The notes: generated by a model from the sequence alone, not told the origin. DNA of 64,000 nt from Paenarthrobacter nitroguajacolicus (GCF_007786235.1 NZ_VNFK01000020.1:1-64000); one strand, 5' to 3'. Numbered from the stretch's first letter, positions 15,976 to 25,015 are shown. Program-made: numbers and translations.

Positions 15976-16020
15976 GTAACTACTACATGTAGTAGTTACC
16001 ACCCTTATATGTAGTGGTTA
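15976..16020. promoter_or_regulatory. Candidate NrdR boxes
   Basis: A perfect 24-bp palindrome (15976-15999; half-site GTAACTACTACA) sits just upstream of the nrdR -35. Its core ACTACATGTAGT matches the NrdR consensus core ACWATATATWGT at 10 of 12 positions. A second, weaker copy containing ATATGTAGTG lies about 22 bp away (16002-16017) and runs into the end of hisD. Paired boxes about two helical turns apart fit NrdR binding. Confidence 0.55.
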
Positions 16021-17391
16021 GAGGTCATTTGCGAAGCGGATTCGCACGGCATCCCCGTGACCGGGAAGGTCCTCGGCCCCGGACAAGCTCACAATATGGC
16101 CGCTGACCTGCTCCAGCGCCGCACGGTTGTAATTAATGACCTGCACAGCACGCAGGAACGTGGTGACGTTCAGTCCGGACGAGAAGGCGGCAGTTCCGCT
16201 GGTGGGCAATACGTGGTTGGAACCGGCACAGTAGTCGCCCAAGCTGACAGGGCTGTAGTCGCCCACGAAAATCGCTCCGGCATTGCGGATGCGAGACGCA
16301 ACTGCTGCAGCATCGGCAGTCATGATCTCCAGGTGCTCTGCGGCGTAGGCGTTGCACACGGCGATCCCCTGCTCAAGATCGTCCACCAGCACGACGCCGG
16401 ACTGCGGTCCGGACAACGCTTCCAGCACGCGGGCGCTGTGCTTCGTAGCGGCGGCTTGCCGTTCGAGTTCAATCACGACGGCGTCAGCCAACTCTGCGTC
16501 ATCAGTCACCAGGACGGAAGCTGCTTTGGGATCGTGCTCGGCCTGGCTGATGAGGTCGGCTGCTACCAGCGGGGCGTGGGCCGTGGAGTCGGCGAGTATG
16601 GCGATTTCGGTGGTTCCGGCCTCCGAGTCGATGCCCACCACGCCTTTGACCAGCCGCTTGGCCGTGGCAACGAAAATGTTGCCTGGCCCGGTGACGACGT
16701 CGACAGGTTCGATGGGCAATTCATCCCCTGATCCTGGGATGCCATAGGCAAACGAAACGATTGCCTGCGCTCCACCAATCGCATACACCTCGTCGATGCC
16801 GAGGAGTTTGGCTGCAGCCAGGATGGTGGGGTGCGGCAGTCCACCAAAGTCCTTTTGCGGAGGGGAAGCCAGCGCAATCGACTCAACACCGGCCGCCACT
16901 GCGGGTACCACATTCATGATCACTGAGGACGCCAAGGGAGCGAGGCCGCCGGGAACATACAGTCCGACGCGTCCCACGGGAATCCAATTCTGGCTCACTA
17001 CGGCGCCATCGGCCAGCCCGACGTCCACGTTTGCCGGGCGCTGCTGATCGGCAAATTGTCGTGCGCGGCTGATCGACTCTTCCAACGCAGCCCGGACCGC
17101 CGGGTCCAGCTCGGCCAAGGCCTGAGTCAGTGCCTCCGCCGGGACTCGGGGGTGGGACTGTTCTACGCCGTCGAATGTCTTCGCCAAGTCTGACAAGGCG
17201 GCAAAACCCTGGCTTCGCACGGCCGAAATAATGTCCTGGACCTTCTGTTCCGCGTCGGCCATGGTCTGGTGGCGCGCCCTGGGCACTGCTGCGCGCAGTT
17301 CGGCCAGCGAAAGGTGTCGCCCCCGGAAGTCGATGCTCCGGAAGTCGAGGGAGGCAGCTGCGGGGGCGGAAGTATCCGAAGAAGTGGTCAC
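16018..17391 (-). CDS. hisD: Histidinol dehydrogenase
   Basis: Last two steps of histidine synthesis (L-histidinol + 2 NAD+ to L-histidine). It has 457 residues. Recognisable segments: VPVGRVGLYVPGGLAPLASS (as IPVGRVGLYVPGG), YAIGGAQAIVSFAYG, VTGPGNIFVATAKR, the catalytic AEHLEIM region, and GSNHVLPTSGTAAFSSGL. The zinc ligands lie in SQAEHDP and the C-terminal EDLPGHGDAVRIR. The small membrane protein gene ends five bases upstream, so the two are co-transcribed. The remaining his genes are not in this window. Confidence 0.96.
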   Translation of the reverse strand: MTTSSDTSAPAAASLDFRSIDFRGRHLSLAELRAAVPRARHQTMADAEQKVQDIISAVRSQGFAALSDLAKTFDGVEQSHPRVPAEALTQALAELDPAVRAALEESISRARQFADQQRPANVDVGLADGAVVSQNWIPVGRVGLYVPGGLAPLASSVIMNVVPAVAAGVESIALASPPQKDFGGLPHPTILAAAKLLGIDEVYAIGGAQAIVSFAYGIPGSGDELPIEPVDVVTGPGNIFVATAKRLVKGVVGIDSEAGTTEIAILADSTAHAPLVAADLISQAEHDPKAASVLVTDDAELADAVVIELERQAAATKHSARVLEALSGPQSGVVLVDDLEQGIAVCNAYAAEHLEIMTADAAAVASRIRNAGAIFVGDYSPVSLGDYCAGSNHVLPTSGTAAFSSGLNVTTFLRAVQVINYNRAALEQVSGHIVSLSGAEDLPGHGDAVRIRFANDL

Positions 17392-17395
17392 CCGG

Positions 17396-17929
17396 CTATT
17401 TTACGGGTTTCTTGGACAGAACCCCGAACAGTGCCAGGACGAACGTGATGAAGGCCGTGGCACCAGGCCACAGCACCAGCACCGCGTAAGACCGGAGCGT
17501 GAAGCCAAACGCCGGGTCAACGGCAGGATCCTGAGCCGGGCCCCACCATTGCGCGGCAAGCAGGCCTGCCAACCAAGCGATGACAGCTCCCACTGCCCCG
17601 CCAAGGAGTGCCAATACCAGCCGGCGCGTTGCGTACACGCCCTGCAGCTTTCCGTCGAGCATGAGTCCGGTGACGATTCCGGCCACCAGCATCAACGCCG
17701 CGAGGACCAAATCGCGCGGGAGCCAGGACTCGGTGTTGGCTGGATCCGCCAGGTCCGGGTTGCCCGAGACCAGATTGAGTCCGCCCGGGGCAAGCAACCA
17801 CCACAGCACGCCAAGCACCACGCCCGAGGCTGCTGGAACCACCAGCCAGAACACGTCCCTTGGGCGCCGGTGAGCGGCCTCGGGGGCAGGTTCGGGAACT
17901 GCGGGCAGGCTTACTCTGGGCTCGGTCAT
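17396..17929 (-). CDS. Four-helix membrane protein
   Basis: A 177-residue actinobacterial membrane protein (DUF2567-like by appearance, not certain). A charged N-terminal 25 residues precede four hydrophobic helices (about 26-46, 75-93, 105-127, 145-168) with a Trp-rich periplasmic loop, and it ends in KKPVK. It is coupled to hisD. ATG 17929 is chosen; a GTG nine bases earlier is possible. Its function is unknown. Confidence 0.65.
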   Translation of the reverse strand: MTEPRVSLPAVPEPAPEAAHRRPRDVFWLVVPAASGVVLGVLWWLLAPGGLNLVSGNPDLADPANTESWLPRDLVLAALMLVAGIVTGLMLDGKLQGVYATRRLVLALLGGAVGAVIAWLAGLLAAQWWGPAQDPAVDPAFGFTLRSYAVLVLWPGATAFITFVLALFGVLSKKPVK

Positions 17930-17938
17930 GCAACTCAC

Positions 17939-17967
17939 ATTAACAAACGTTCACGCGGGCTCAACAA
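17939..17967 (-). promoter_or_regulatory. Promoter of hisD operon
   Basis: TTGTTG (17962-17967), a 17-bp spacer and GTTAAT (17939-17944), reading minus. The start of transcription would fall close to the ATG at 17929, so the message may be leaderless or nearly so. Confidence 0.45.
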
Positions 17968-18040
17968 AATAAGGGACCACTGCGGAGGAGGAATACCCTG
18001 AGGAGAGAAGCACAGCCCCCAGCGCAGGAGAAACACCCAC

Positions 18041-18541
18041 GTGGCAAGCGAACAATCCGGATTTGAGCAGACTTTCAGGGAGATGTTCCGCAGGCATGCC
18101 GCCGGGGTTGCCATCATTACGGCCAACCTCAACGGGAAGCCCTTCGGCTTTACTGCCACGTCCGTGGCATCATTGTCCGCCGAGCCGCCTCGTTTCACCT
18201 TCAACATGGCCAGGAGCTCGAGTTCATGGCCCGCCGTGGCCGGCGCTGACTACATCGGTGTTCACATGCTGGGGCTTGAGAATCAAGCCCTTGCCAACCG
18301 GTTCGCGCGGACCCGGGATCGTTTCGAAGGCGACCACTGGGAGCCGGGTCCCCATGACGTCCCGATTCTCAAGGATGTCAGCGGCTGGCTGGTGGGCAAG
18401 ATTCAAATGCGCCTGTCATTCGAGAACAACGCCGTGATCGTGGTGGAAGTCATCGACGGCCAGGTGGGCGAAGACGGCACTCCCCTGCTTTACCACAGCG
18501 GCGGCTACAGCCAGCCGGCACCGCTCGACTACGAGATCTGA
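18041..18541 (+). CDS. Flavin reductase family protein
   Basis: A 166-residue FMN-binding split-barrel protein. It shows GVAIITANLNGKPFGFTATSVASLSAEPPRF, the signature of flavin:NAD(P)H reductases that supply reduced flavin to two-component monooxygenases, followed by a conserved ANRFARTRDRF. No monooxygenase partner is nearby, so its physiological partner is unknown. The start is GTG with AGGAG about ten bases upstream. It is divergent from the hisD operon. Confidence 0.88.
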   Translation: MASEQSGFEQTFREMFRRHAAGVAIITANLNGKPFGFTATSVASLSAEPPRFTFNMARSSSSWPAVAGADYIGVHMLGLENQALANRFARTRDRFEGDHWEPGPHDVPILKDVSGWLVGKIQMRLSFENNAVIVVEVIDGQVGEDGTPLLYHSGGYSQPAPLDYEI

Positions 18542-18570
18542 CGGACCAGTCCCGAACGGGCTCCGAACTC

Positions 18571-21500
18571 CTAGTTATCCAGGCACGCAGGACCCAGAAG
18601 CACCTTGAGATCACCGAAAAGCGAAGGACTCGGGTTTACCCGCATATGAACGGGCAGCCCCATGACCTCCACCTTGGTGTCACCCATCAGCTTCAGGCGG
18701 ACCTCGGAGTTTCCACGGTGGGTTCGCAGGACGTCGCGCAAGTCAGTCACCACTGATTCCGTGGCCTTGAACGTGGGAATGGTGATCACGACCGGGCCGT
18801 TCACGCTTTCGCTGAGGTCCGGAACCGAGAGCTCCATGCAGTTCAGTGTCACTGCCCCGTCATCCCGGCGCTGCAACCGTCCCTTGACCACAACAATCAA
18901 GTCCTCTGCCAAGACCGAAGCAATGGGGCCGTAGACCTGACCGAAGAACATGACCTCCATGGAAGCGCCGAGGTCCTCGATCTCGGCCCGGGCATAGGCA
19001 TTGCCGCTGGCCTTCGCGATTCGCCGGCTCAACGAGGTGATCATGCCGGCGATGGTGACTATTGCGCCGTCGTGTGGTCCGTCTTCCGCGATGATCGACG
19101 TTATGGACTGTTCAGCGTGCTGGCTGAGGACGCCCTCGAGTCCTTGGAGGGGATGGTCGGACACATAGAGGCCCAACATGTCCCGTTCGAACGATAGCTT
19201 GTCCTTCTTCTCCCATTCCGGAAGGTCCGGAATTTCGGTGGTCAGCGACGCTTCCGGCTCCTGATCCTCGAACCCTGCGAAGAGGTCGAACTGGCCAATG
19301 GCCTCGTTGCGCTTCAGGGTGATGACGGAGTCGATGGCTTCTTCGTGGATCATCGCAAGGGCTCGGCGATGGTGGCCGAGCGAATCGAACGCACCGGCCT
19401 TGATGAGGGATTCGATGGTGCGCTTGTTGCACACCACCGCGGGCACCTTCAGGAGGAAGTCCTTGAACGAGGTGTAGCTGCCCTCCGTGGTACGGGCGGA
19501 GACCATGGCATCCACCACGTTGACGCCGACGTTACGGATTGCGCCCATGCCGAAGCGAATGTCCGTGCCCACTGGAGTGAAGTTCAGCGACGACTCGTTG
19601 ACATCCGGCGGAAGAACCGTGATGCCCATACGGCGGCACTCGTTCAAGTAGATGGCCGACTTGTCCTTGTCATCGCCCACCGAGGTGAGCAGGGCAGCCA
19701 TGTACTCCGGGGCATAGTGCGCCTTCAAGTAGGCGGTCCAGTAGGAAATTACCCCGTACGCTGCCGAGTGCGCCTTGTTGAAGGCGTAGTCGGAGAACGG
19801 GAGCAAGATGTCCCAGAGGGTCTTGACGGCGGCCATGGAGTAACCGTTGTCCTGCATGCCTTGGGAGAAGCCAGCGAACTGCTTGTCCAGCTCGGACTTC
19901 TTCTTCTTGCCCATGGCGCGGCGGAGGATGTCTGCCTGACCGAGTGAGTAGCCGGCAAGCTTCTGCGCCACGGCCATAACCTGCTCTTGGTACACGATCA
20001 GGCCGAAGGTGCCGCCAAGGATTTCCTTGAGCGGTTCTTCCAGCTCAGGGTGGATGGGGATGACCTCTTGGATCCCGTTCTTTCGCAGGGCGTAGTCGGT
20101 GTGGGCGTTGGCGCCCATGGGCCCAGGCCGGTAGAGGGCCAGCACAGCGGAGATGTCTTCGAAGTTGTCAGGCTTCATGAGCTTGAGCAGGGACCGCATG
20201 GGGCCACCGTCCAGCTGGAACACACCCAGGGTATCGCCGCGCGCCAGGAGCTCATACGACGCAGCGTCGTCGAGTTCGAGGTTTTCCAGGTCCAGGTCAA
20301 CGCCGCGGTTCATCTTGATGTTTTCCAGGGCATCCGAAATGATCGTCAGGTTTCGGAGGCCCAGGAAGTCCATCTTGATCAGGCCAAGGCCTTCGGACGT
20401 CGGATAATCGAACTGCGTGATGACTTGGCCGTCCTGGAAGCGGCGCATGATCGGAATGACGTCGATGATGGGGTCCGAGGACATGATGACGCCAGCCGCG
20501 TGGACACCCCACTGGCGCTTCAGGCCCTCGATACCCAGCGCGGTCTCGAAGACCTTGGCGGCCTCAGGATCGGTGGCGATCAGCTGGCGGAAGTCTCCGG
20601 CTTCGCTGTAGCGCTTGGACTCGGGGTTCTGGATATCCGCAAGCGGGATGTCCTTGGCCATGACGGCAGGCGGAAGTGCCTTGGTCAGCTGCTCCCCCAT
20701 GCTGAACGGGTAGCCCAGCACGCGCGAGGAGTCCTTGAGTGCCTGCTTGGTCTTGATAGTGCCGTACGTGACGATCATCGCCACGCGCTCGTCGCCGTAC
20801 TTCTTGGTGACATAGTCAATCACTTCGGAGCGGCGGCGATCATCGAAGTCGACGTCGAAGTCGGGCATGGAGACGCGGTCCGGGTTAAGGAAGCGTTCGA
20901 AGATCAGGCCATGCTGCAGGGGGTCGAGGTCGGTGATACGCATGGCGTAGGCCACCATGGAGCCTGCACCGGAACCGCGGCCCGGACCCACACGGATCCC
21001 GTTGTTCTTGGCCCAGTTGATGAAGTCGGCAACCACCAGGAAGTAGCCGGGGAATCCCATGGACGTGATGACGCCGAGTTCGTAGTCGGCCTGCTTGCGT
21101 ACCTTGTCCGGAATGCCTTGAGGGTACCGGTACTTGAGGCCGGCATCCACTTCCTTGACCAGCCAGGACGTCTCATCCTCCCCTGGCGGGCAGGGGAACC
21201 GTGGCATGTAGTTGGCACCGGTATTGAACGAGACTTCGCAACGCTCAGCGATGAGCAGCGTGTTGTCACAAGCCTCCGGGTGGTCGCGGAACAGTTCACG
21301 CATTTCCTGCGGCGACTTCAGGTAGTAGCCACTGCCGGAGAAGGCGAAGCGGGAGCCGCCGTTGTCATACGTCGGTTCAAGGAGGGTGGAGCCGGACTGA
21401 ATGGCCAGCAGGGCCTCGTGGGCCTTGGCATCGTGTTCGTGCGTGTAGTGGAGGTCGTTGGTGGCCACCAGCGGCAGGTTGAGCTCCTTGGCCAGGCGGA

Positions 21501-22131
21501 GGAGGTCTCCTGTGACGCGGCGTTCGATGTCCAGCCCGTGGTCCATCAGCTCGCAGAAGTAGTTCTCCGCCCCGAAAATGTCCCGGAACTCAGCAGCGGC
21601 CTCAACGGCCTCGCGATACTGGCCAAGACGAAGCTTGGTTTGGACTTCACCGGACGGGCAGCCGGTGGTGGCGATCAGGCCTTCGGAGTAGGTGTTGAGC
21701 AGCTCCCGGTCCAGTCGGGGCCACTTACCGAACACAGAGTCGAGGGAGGCTATGGACGATGCCCGGAACAGGTTCCGCATGCCCACATTGTTGTAGCTCA
21801 GGAGCGTCATGTGCGTGTACGAGCCACCGCCGGAGACGTCGTCCTTGCGCTGGCTTTCGTCGCCCCAGCGCACACGCTCTTTGTCACCGCGGGCAGTTCC
21901 CGGCGTCACATAGGCTTCGACGCCGATGATGGGCTTGATGCCTTTGTCAGTCGCCTTGCGCCAGAAGTCGAAGGCGCCGAACAAATAGCCGTGGTCCGTG
22001 GTGGCCAGCGCGGGCATTCCCAGCCGCTCGGTTTCGTCGAACAACTCACCCAGTCTGGCCGCTCCATCCAGCATGGAGTACTCGGTGTGGGTGTGCAGGT
22101 GGACGAACGAATCATTGCTGGAAGTCACCAC
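18571..22131 (-). CDS. dnaE: DNA polymerase III subunit alpha
   Basis: Replicative polymerase catalytic subunit, 1186 residues, DnaE1 type. The N-terminal PHP domain starts FVHLHTHTEYSMLDGAAR; the polymerase active site has MPDFDVDFDDRRR near 420 and GVHAAGVIMS; the C-terminal part includes helix-hairpin-helix and OB segments (GAIVTIAGMITSLSRR near 1010). It ends with a short PSLFGDLKVLLG tail. The start is GTG (or the next GTG). It lies alone downstream of the rluD-like gene, with a hairpin in the 52-bp gap. Confidence 0.97.
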   Translation of the reverse strand: MVTSSNDSFVHLHTHTEYSMLDGAARLGELFDETERLGMPALATTDHGYLFGAFDFWRKATDKGIKPIIGVEAYVTPGTARGDKERVRWGDESQRKDDVSGGGSYTHMTLLSYNNVGMRNLFRASSIASLDSVFGKWPRLDRELLNTYSEGLIATTGCPSGEVQTKLRLGQYREAVEAAAEFRDIFGAENYFCELMDHGLDIERRVTGDLLRLAKELNLPLVATNDLHYTHEHDAKAHEALLAIQSGSTLLEPTYDNGGSRFAFSGSGYYLKSPQEMRELFRDHPEACDNTLLIAERCEVSFNTGANYMPRFPCPPGEDETSWLVKEVDAGLKYRYPQGIPDKVRKQADYELGVITSMGFPGYFLVVADFINWAKNNGIRVGPGRGSGAGSMVAYAMRITDLDPLQHGLIFERFLNPDRVSMPDFDVDFDDRRRSEVIDYVTKKYGDERVAMIVTYGTIKTKQALKDSSRVLGYPFSMGEQLTKALPPAVMAKDIPLADIQNPESKRYSEAGDFRQLIATDPEAAKVFETALGIEGLKRQWGVHAAGVIMSSDPIIDVIPIMRRFQDGQVITQFDYPTSEGLGLIKMDFLGLRNLTIISDALENIKMNRGVDLDLENLELDDAASYELLARGDTLGVFQLDGGPMRSLLKLMKPDNFEDISAVLALYRPGPMGANAHTDYALRKNGIQEVIPIHPELEEPLKEILGGTFGLIVYQEQVMAVAQKLAGYSLGQADILRRAMGKKKKSELDKQFAGFSQGMQDNGYSMAAVKTLWDILLPFSDYAFNKAHSAAYGVISYWTAYLKAHYAPEYMAALLTSVGDDKDKSAIYLNECRRMGITVLPPDVNESSLNFTPVGTDIRFGMGAIRNVGVNVVDAMVSARTTEGSYTSFKDFLLKVPAVVCNKRTIESLIKAGAFDSLGHHRRALAMIHEEAIDSVITLKRNEAIGQFDLFAGFEDQEPEASLTTEIPDLPEWEKKDKLSFERDMLGLYVSDHPLQGLEGVLSQHAEQSITSIIAEDGPHDGAIVTIAGMITSLSRRIAKASGNAYARAEIEDLGASMEVMFFGQVYGPIASVLAEDLIVVVKGRLQRRDDGAVTLNCMELSVPDLSESVNGPVVITIPTFKATESVVTDLRDVLRTHRGNSEVRLKLMGDTKVEVMGLPVHMRVNPSPSLFGDLKVLLGPACLDN

Positions 22132-22140
22132 GACAGTCTA

Positions 22141-22175
22141 CCGTCCCGGGTCCGACAGGAAGCGGACCCGGACGG
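22141..22175. terminator. Hairpin between rluD-like gene and dnaE
   Basis: CCGTCC/GGACGG and GGGTCCG/CGGACCC pair around an ACAGGAAG loop, with one bulge. It may terminate part of the upstream operon or act as a dnaE leader element; no T-run is present. Confidence 0.4.
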
Positions 22176-22183
22176 CGAGGCCC

Positions 22184-23110
22184 CTATGCAGAGCCGGTTG
22201 CGAGCAGATCCAGGGCGTACTGGAGATCGGCAGGGTAGTCACTGCTGACCTCCACCCAGTCACCGGTTCGGGGGTGAGTGAACCCGAGCTGGCGGGCGTG
22301 CAGCCATTGCCTTGTGAGCCCCAGTGTTGCCGCGAGCCGGGGATCGGCCCCGTACGTGAGATCTCCAGCACAGGGGTGCCGCAAGGCCGAGAAATGGACT
22401 CGGATCTGATGGGTACGGCCGGTCTCCAAGTGAACCTCCACCAAGGTGGCCTTGCCGAACGCTTCCAGCACCTCGTAGTGCGTTACTGATGGCCGTCCGT
22501 CCTCGATCACGGCGAAACGCCAGTCGTGGCCCGGGTGGCGTCCGATCGGGGCATCGATGGTGCCTTCAAGCGGATCGGGCAGTCCTTGGACCACAGCGTG
22601 GTACACCTTGTCCACGGTGCGTTCCTTGAAAGCGCGCTTCAGGACCGTGTAGGCATGCTCGGTCTTCGCCACCACCATGACGCCGGAGGTCCCGACGTCG
22701 AGCCTGTGCACGATGCCTGCACGCTCGGGTGCTCCGGACGTCGAAATCCTGTACCCGGCCCCGGCGAGGCCACCGACCACCGTTGGTCCCACCCAGCCTG
22801 GCGAGGGATGCGCTGCAACCCCCACGGGCTTGTCGATGACAACGAATTCCTCGTCATCCAGCAGGATCTTCAGGCCTTCCACAACTTCCTCCACGACTTC
22901 CAAGGGGTCCGGCCGCTCGGGAACAGTAACGTCCAGTACTGCGCCGGCCACGAGCTTTGCCGACTTGCCGAGTGCCACACCGCCGCTGGTCACGTTTCCT
23001 TCAGCAATCAGCAGCGCTGCCGCCGAGCGGGAGATGGCCAGCAGTTGCGCCAGGCCGGCATCGGCGCGCACCCCGGCCAGTTCTTCGGGAATCACCAGCG
23101 TGTTACTCAC
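22184..23110 (-). CDS. RluA/RluD family pseudouridine synthase
   Basis: A 308-residue pseudouridine synthase modifying rRNA or tRNA. An N-terminal S4-like RNA-binding domain (RADAGLAQLLAISRSAAALLIAEGNV) precedes the catalytic domain with HRLDVGTSGVMVVAKT (catalytic Asp). The VHLETGRTHQIRVH motif near residue 245 is typical. GTG at 23110 is preferred: it overlaps the lspA stop (GTGAGTAA), indicating translational coupling. Which uridines are modified cannot be told from sequence; RluD-like is most likely. Confidence 0.9.
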   Translation of the reverse strand: MSNTLVIPEELAGVRADAGLAQLLAISRSAAALLIAEGNVTSGGVALGKSAKLVAGAVLDVTVPERPDPLEVVEEVVEGLKILLDDEEFVVIDKPVGVAAHPSPGWVGPTVVGGLAGAGYRISTSGAPERAGIVHRLDVGTSGVMVVAKTEHAYTVLKRAFKERTVDKVYHAVVQGLPDPLEGTIDAPIGRHPGHDWRFAVIEDGRPSVTHYEVLEAFGKATLVEVHLETGRTHQIRVHFSALRHPCAGDLTYGADPRLAATLGLTRQWLHARQLGFTHPRTGDWVEVSSDYPADLQYALDLLATGSA

Positions 23111-23711
23111 CGGCAGTCTCCCCCGCGGATCCGGCAGCAGGCTTGGCATCACTGGCTGGTTTGGCCGCCGCTGATTGGCGCTTTCCATCCATGCCGATGC
23201 CGCGAAGGGTGAGGAGGCAGATAATGACGACGCCGGACACCACCGCCGAGTCCGCGATGTTGAAGATGGCGAAGTTGGGCAATTGGATGAAATCCACCAC
23301 GTGGCCCATGGCGAAGGACGGCTCCCGGAACAGGCGGTCGGTCAGGTTGCCCAGCGCCCCGCCCAGAAGCAGGCCAAGGGACAGCGCCCACCAGGCCGAG
23401 CCCAGACGTCGCAACTGGAAGAGGATTGCCACCGATACGGCAGCCATGACGATAGTGAAAACCCACGTCACGTTTTCCCCAATGGAGAACGCCGCCCCGG
23501 AGTTCCGGATGTAGTACCAGTGCAGCAACGGGGGCAGCACCGGAATGCGTTCACCCTCCGTCATGGTGCTGGTCACCCAGAGCTTGGTGAGCTGGTCAAA
23601 GGCGTAGGCGAACACGGCGAAGCCGGCAAAAAGCCAGAGCATGGCCGGACGCCACTTGCGGCGGACGGTTGGCTCCGGCTGCGAGGCGTCATCGGTTAAG
23701 TCGTCGGTCAT
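23103..23711 (-). CDS. lspA: Signal peptidase II
   Basis: Prolipoprotein signal peptidase, an inner-membrane aspartyl protease that cleaves lipoprotein signal peptides. It has 202 residues and four membrane helices. Conserved motifs: FDQLTKLW near 48, NSGAAFSIGE near 80, GGALGNLTDRLF and VVDFIQLPNFAIFNIADSAV; the catalytic Asp pair lies in GNLTDR and NIADS. N- and C-terminal hydrophilic extensions (the C-terminal one Ala/Lys-rich) are typical of actinobacteria. Coupled to the downstream pseudouridine synthase. Confidence 0.95.
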   Translation of the reverse strand: MTDDLTDDASQPEPTVRRKWRPAMLWLFAGFAVFAYAFDQLTKLWVTSTMTEGERIPVLPPLLHWYYIRNSGAAFSIGENVTWVFTIVMAAVSVAILFQLRRLGSAWWALSLGLLLGGALGNLTDRLFREPSFAMGHVVDFIQLPNFAIFNIADSAVVSGVVIICLLTLRGIGMDGKRQSAAAKPASDAKPAAGSAGETAGE

Positions 23712-23762
23712 AGTGCTTTCATTCGTGAAGCGTGGAGGTTTGCCATCAGGGTAGTTAACAGC

Positions 23763-23800
23763 AAAAGCCGGCGGCCGAGGAGTCCTCAGCCACCGGCTTT
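23763..23800 (-). terminator. divIVA terminator
   Basis: AAAAGCCGGCGGCCGAGGA pairs with TCCTCAGCCACCGGCTTT (one mismatch) between divIVA and lspA. Read leftward it ends in GGCTTTTGC. Confidence 0.8.
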
Positions 23801-23811
23801 CAGAATACTTG

Positions 23812-24510
23812 CTAAACGTCTGCGGTAGCTTCGCCGACCTCAGGGGCAGCGACGGAACCACGGGCGTCGAGGTCGCGCAACTGGCCTTCGATGTAAGCCT
23901 TCAGGCGGGAGCGGTAGTCGCGCTCGAAGCCGCGGAGCTGTTCCACCTTGCGCTCGAGAACGGAGCGCTGCTGCTCGAGGGCACCAAGGATCTTGCGGGA
24001 CTTTTCCTGGGCATCGTTGACGAGGCTGGAAGCCTCGATCTGAGCCTCGGCAATGATCTTTTCCTTCTGCTGCGCGCCGTCCGAAACGTGCTTGTCGTGC
24101 ATCTGCTGAGCCATGGCCAGCAGTCCTGCAGCGGATTCAGCGGAGGGGGTGACACCGTTGCTTGCAGCGGGAGCCTTTGCAGCAGCAGCGGCAGCGGCGG
24201 CCTGCTCGGCTTCCTTCTTCTTGGCAGCTTCGGCAGCCTTGGCCTCGGCTTCCGCCTTGGCCTCAGCTTCCTTGTCGACCTTGACCGGGGCCGGAACCTT
24301 CTCGACGACCGGAGCCGCAGCAGTTGCAGCAGGCACAGCCGAACCGGCTTCGCCGAGCTTCTTGCGAAGTTCGTCATTCTCCTGGTTCAAGCGGCGAAGT
24401 TCCACCACGATCTCGTCGAGGAAGTCGTCTACCTCGTCCTGGTCGTAGCCTTCGCGGAACTTGGTCGGCTGAAAGCGCTTGTTGACAACGTCTTCTGGCG
24501 TCAAAGCCAT
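23812..24510 (-). CDS. divIVA: Polar growth protein DivIVA (Wag31)
   Basis: Coiled-coil scaffold that marks negative membrane curvature and organises polar/septal wall growth in actinobacteria. It has 232 residues. The N-terminal lipid-binding domain is LTPEDVVNKRFQPTKFREGYDQDEVDDFLDEIV, followed by a first coiled coil, a long Ala/Lys/Glu-rich linker (about 60-115) and a second coiled coil (about 125-215). It is the last division-related gene in the cluster. In mycobacteria Wag31 is phosphorylated by PknA/PknB; a PASTA kinase gene lies 25 kb away here. Confidence 0.95.
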   Translation of the reverse strand: MALTPEDVVNKRFQPTKFREGYDQDEVDDFLDEIVVELRRLNQENDELRKKLGEAGSAVPAATAAAPVVEKVPAPVKVDKEAEAKAEAEAKAAEAAKKKEAEQAAAAAAAAKAPAASNGVTPSAESAAGLLAMAQQMHDKHVSDGAQQKEKIIAEAQIEASSLVNDAQEKSRKILGALEQQRSVLERKVEQLRGFERDYRSRLKAYIEGQLRDLDARGSVAAPEVGEATADV

Positions 24511-24571
24511 CTGGTCACCTCGTTGGTCTAGTTAGTCAGTAGGCCTTCCGGCCGTTCAAAACTACGGTACC

Positions 24572-24620
24572 TAAATATCATCTGGTTCCTCCAATTCAAC
24601 ACCATCGTGTTGAATTGGAG
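24572..24620 (-). promoter_or_regulatory. divIVA promoter with perfect dyad
   Basis: A perfect 14-bp inverted repeat, CTCCAATTCAACAC (24589-24602) and its complement (24607-24620), is separated by CATC. On the minus strand its proximal arm contains TTGAAT (24594-24599), which with TATTTA (24572-24577) makes a -35/-10 pair with a 16-bp spacer. No T-run follows, so it looks like an operator rather than a terminator. Confidence 0.5.
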
Positions 24621-24665
24621 AATTTGCGGCCTTTGGACCATCGGTGGTCCGGGTTCCGCGGGCAG

Positions 24666-24953
24666 CTATGCCAAGCCGCCAGCCACGTTCATGGCGATTA
24701 CAACTACAACAATCAGGATCAGGAACCCCAAGTCCAAGGAAATTCCACCCAGCTGGAGGGGCGGTATCAGTTTGCGGAGCCTCCCCAGCGGAGGATCCGT
24801 CACGGAGTAGACCACATGGGCTGTTACCAATGCCACACCCCGCGGACGCCACTGGCGGGCGAACATCTGCACCCACTCAAAGATGAGTCGGATGATCAAG
24901 GCAATGAAGAACAGCAACAACACAATATAGATAAGGCCGAAAACAATGCCCAC
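24666..24953 (-). CDS. yggT: YggT family membrane protein
   Basis: A 95-residue YggT protein (Rv2146c-like): two hydrophobic helices (1-25 and 72-93) flank a loop containing the conserved VTDPPLGRLRKLIPP. It lies between sepF and divIVA, the standard actinobacterial position. Roles in osmotic or potassium physiology and division have been suggested for the family; none is proven here. Confidence 0.92.
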   Translation of the reverse strand: MGIVFGLIYIVLLLFFIALIIRLIFEWVQMFARQWRPRGVALVTAHVVYSVTDPPLGRLRKLIPPLQLGGISLDLGFLILIVVVVIAMNVAGGLA

Positions 24954-25015
24954 GAGTTAGCTCAGATCTCCCACTTGTTCCGGAATGCCGATCGGTCCCT
25001 ACTATTGCAACACAG

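Noticed and set aside
19987..22248. Long open frame antisense to dnaE
   Set aside because: A shadow of dnaE third-position GC bias; the translated sequence has no recognisable fold.
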